From positions 124,001 to 188,000 of the forward strand of contig NZ_NHOT01000001.1 of assembly GCF_002197755.1 (NCBI RefSeq): a DNA stretch of 64,000 nt. Direction: 5' to 3'. The position numbers and the translations under genes are program-made. This DNA comes from Pedobacter sp. AJM (lineage in GTDB: Bacteria; Bacteroidota; Bacteroidia; Sphingobacteriales; Sphingobacteriaceae). The notes below the pieces were generated by a model, which ran no database searches, was not told where the DNA came from, and saw only the letters and a list, made by a program, of their open reading frames with translations. Of the stretch, positions 63,201 through 64,000 are shown piece by piece. Within the stretch, counting starts at the first letter, position 1. Each line of letters begins with the position of its first letter.

Positions 63201-64000
63201 TTACCAAACCAATTCGCCCTTCATCACGTTCACGAAATCATCAAATAAATAACGAGAATCATGAGGGCCTGGTGAAGACTCTGGGTGGTATTGTACTGAA
63301 AAGGCTTTTTTACCCTTTACACGAATACCTTCGATAGATTTGTCGTTCAGGTTAACATGTGTAATTTCAACTTTATCTGAATGTCTAACCTCATCCGGAA
63401 TAACCCCAAAACCATGATTTTGTGAAGTTACTTCACAATGGTTTTTAATAATATTTTTAACCGGGTGATTTAAGCCACGGTGTCCGTTAAACATTTTCAT
63501 CGTACCAATGCCGTTTGCTTCTGCCAGTAACTGGTGGCCTAAACAAATACCGAACAATGGTTTGTCTTCTTCCATGATTTCCTTAATGGTTTCTACAGCA
63601 TAAGGCATTACAGATGGATCGCCAGGACCGTTAGAAATAAAATAACCATCCGGACCAAATTCTTCCATTTCAGCAAACTTTGTTTTTGCAGGAAAAACCT
63701 TTACATAAATATCCCGGTTTTCGAAACTGCGGAGAATGTTTTTCTTTATCCCCAAATCTAATGCTGCAACTTTTAAGCTGGCATCAGGGTTTCCATAAAA
63801 ATAAGGTTCAGTTGTACTTACTTTTGATGATAACTCCAGGCCTTCCATAGAAGGAACTTCAGCAAGTTTTTGTTTCAATTCATTAATATCTGTAATTTCT
63901 GAAGAAATGATGGCATTCATGGCACCTTTATCTCTGATGTGGCGTACCAGGGCACGGGTGTCAATATCAGAAATAGCGACCAGGTTATCATTCTGAAAGT
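63201..64000 (-). CDS. carA: Carbamoyl-phosphate synthase small subunit, 5'-truncated by the window edge
   Basis: The glutaminase subunit supplies ammonia from glutamine for carbamoyl phosphate used in arginine and pyrimidine synthesis. The frame runs off the right edge: before the internal Met at 63920 it reads NLVAISDIDTRALVRHIRDK, the normal middle of CarA. Downstream lie GPGDPSVMPYAVE, the nucleophile Cys in FGICLGHQLLAEA, and His/Glu in QYHPESSPGPHDS. About 266 codons of a usual 360-380 are visible. carB is not seen in the window. Confidence 0.95.
   Translation of the reverse strand, partial: FQNDNLVAISDIDTRALVRHIRDKGAMNAIISSEITDINELKQKLAEVPSMEGLELSSKVSTTEPYFYGNPDASLKVAALDLGIKKNILRSFENRDIYVKVFPAKTKFAEMEEFGPDGYFISNGPGDPSVMPYAVETIKEIMEEDKPLFGICLGHQLLAEANGIGTMKMFNGHRGLNHPVKNIIKNHCEVTSQNHGFGVIPDEVRHSDKVEITHVNLNDKSIEGIRVKGKKAFSVQYHPESSPGPHDSRYLFDDFVNVMKGELVW

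Overview
The window is chromosomal DNA from a Bacteroidota bacterium, most likely Sphingobacteriaceae and Pedobacter-like. I infer this from the AT-rich sequence, -7 boxes of the form TAnnTTTG instead of -10 TATAAT, a SusC/SusD pair with linked glycoside hydrolases, an SDR-type threonine dehydrogenase, DUF5686 and GxxExxY proteins, and tracts of imperfect 'word' repeats between genes. No rRNA, tRNA, CRISPR array, prophage or transposase was recognised. Both ends cut a gene: rlmF on the left and carA on the right.

Region 1 (1-23 kb) is mostly housekeeping. It holds rlmF, a secreted cupin, sucD, a frameshifted GxxExxY gene inside an inverted repeat, lipoprotein MsrB, an RlpA-like protein, nrdB-nrdA (class Ia ribonucleotide reductase), a Cys-rich CWC protein, aguB-aguA (agmatine to putrescine), fabG, a YafK-like L,D-transpeptidase-fold protein, a VWA-like membrane protein, a TRIC/UPF0126 channel, eno followed by an FtsB/DivIC-like gene, an esterase, dacB, an AAA/DUF4143 ATPase with a striking palindrome upstream, and asd.

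Region 2 (24.2-34.7 kb) is a ten-gene minus-strand cluster. It encodes a gluconate-2-dehydrogenase-subunit-3-like protein, a GMC flavoprotein with a Cys cluster, two Gfo/Idh/MocA oxidoreductases, three TIM-barrel isomerase-like proteins, a cytochrome c, a DUF1080 (3-keto-glycoside-acting) protein and a nucleoside:H+ symporter-type MFS permease. The set fits oxidation of sugars or glycosides at C3 in the periplasm, cleavage of the 3-keto product, and uptake and rearrangement of the products. Region 3 (37.1-51.6 kb), separated by tdh and yebC, is a polysaccharide utilization locus: a periplasmic-sensor/LuxR-type regulator, SusC, SusD, a terminator hairpin, a Glycoamylase-domain (GH144-like) lipoprotein, a small unknown exported protein, a GH43-like protein with F5/8C and Fn3 domains, a GH3 beta-glucosidase and an esterase. 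GH144 plus GH3 suggests beta-1,2-glucan (sophorose series) as substrate, which is an inference. Its glucobioses could feed the 3-keto cluster.

Region 4 (52-64 kb) has trhO, a DUF5686 outer-membrane protein, kbl (partner of tdh 20 kb away), pheS with a Rieske-like lipoprotein lacking His ligands and a TetR regulator, an exported XAC2610-like protein, a Fic protein, an ABC-2 exporter and the 3' part of carA.

The less ordinary signals are the 3-keto-sugar cluster beside the PUL, tandem palindromes before the AAA/DUF4143 gene, an inverted repeat before fic, -7 boxes almost touching two start codons, inverted word-repeats in leaders of aguB and nrdA, and a possible SAM-riboswitch remnant upstream of nrdB.
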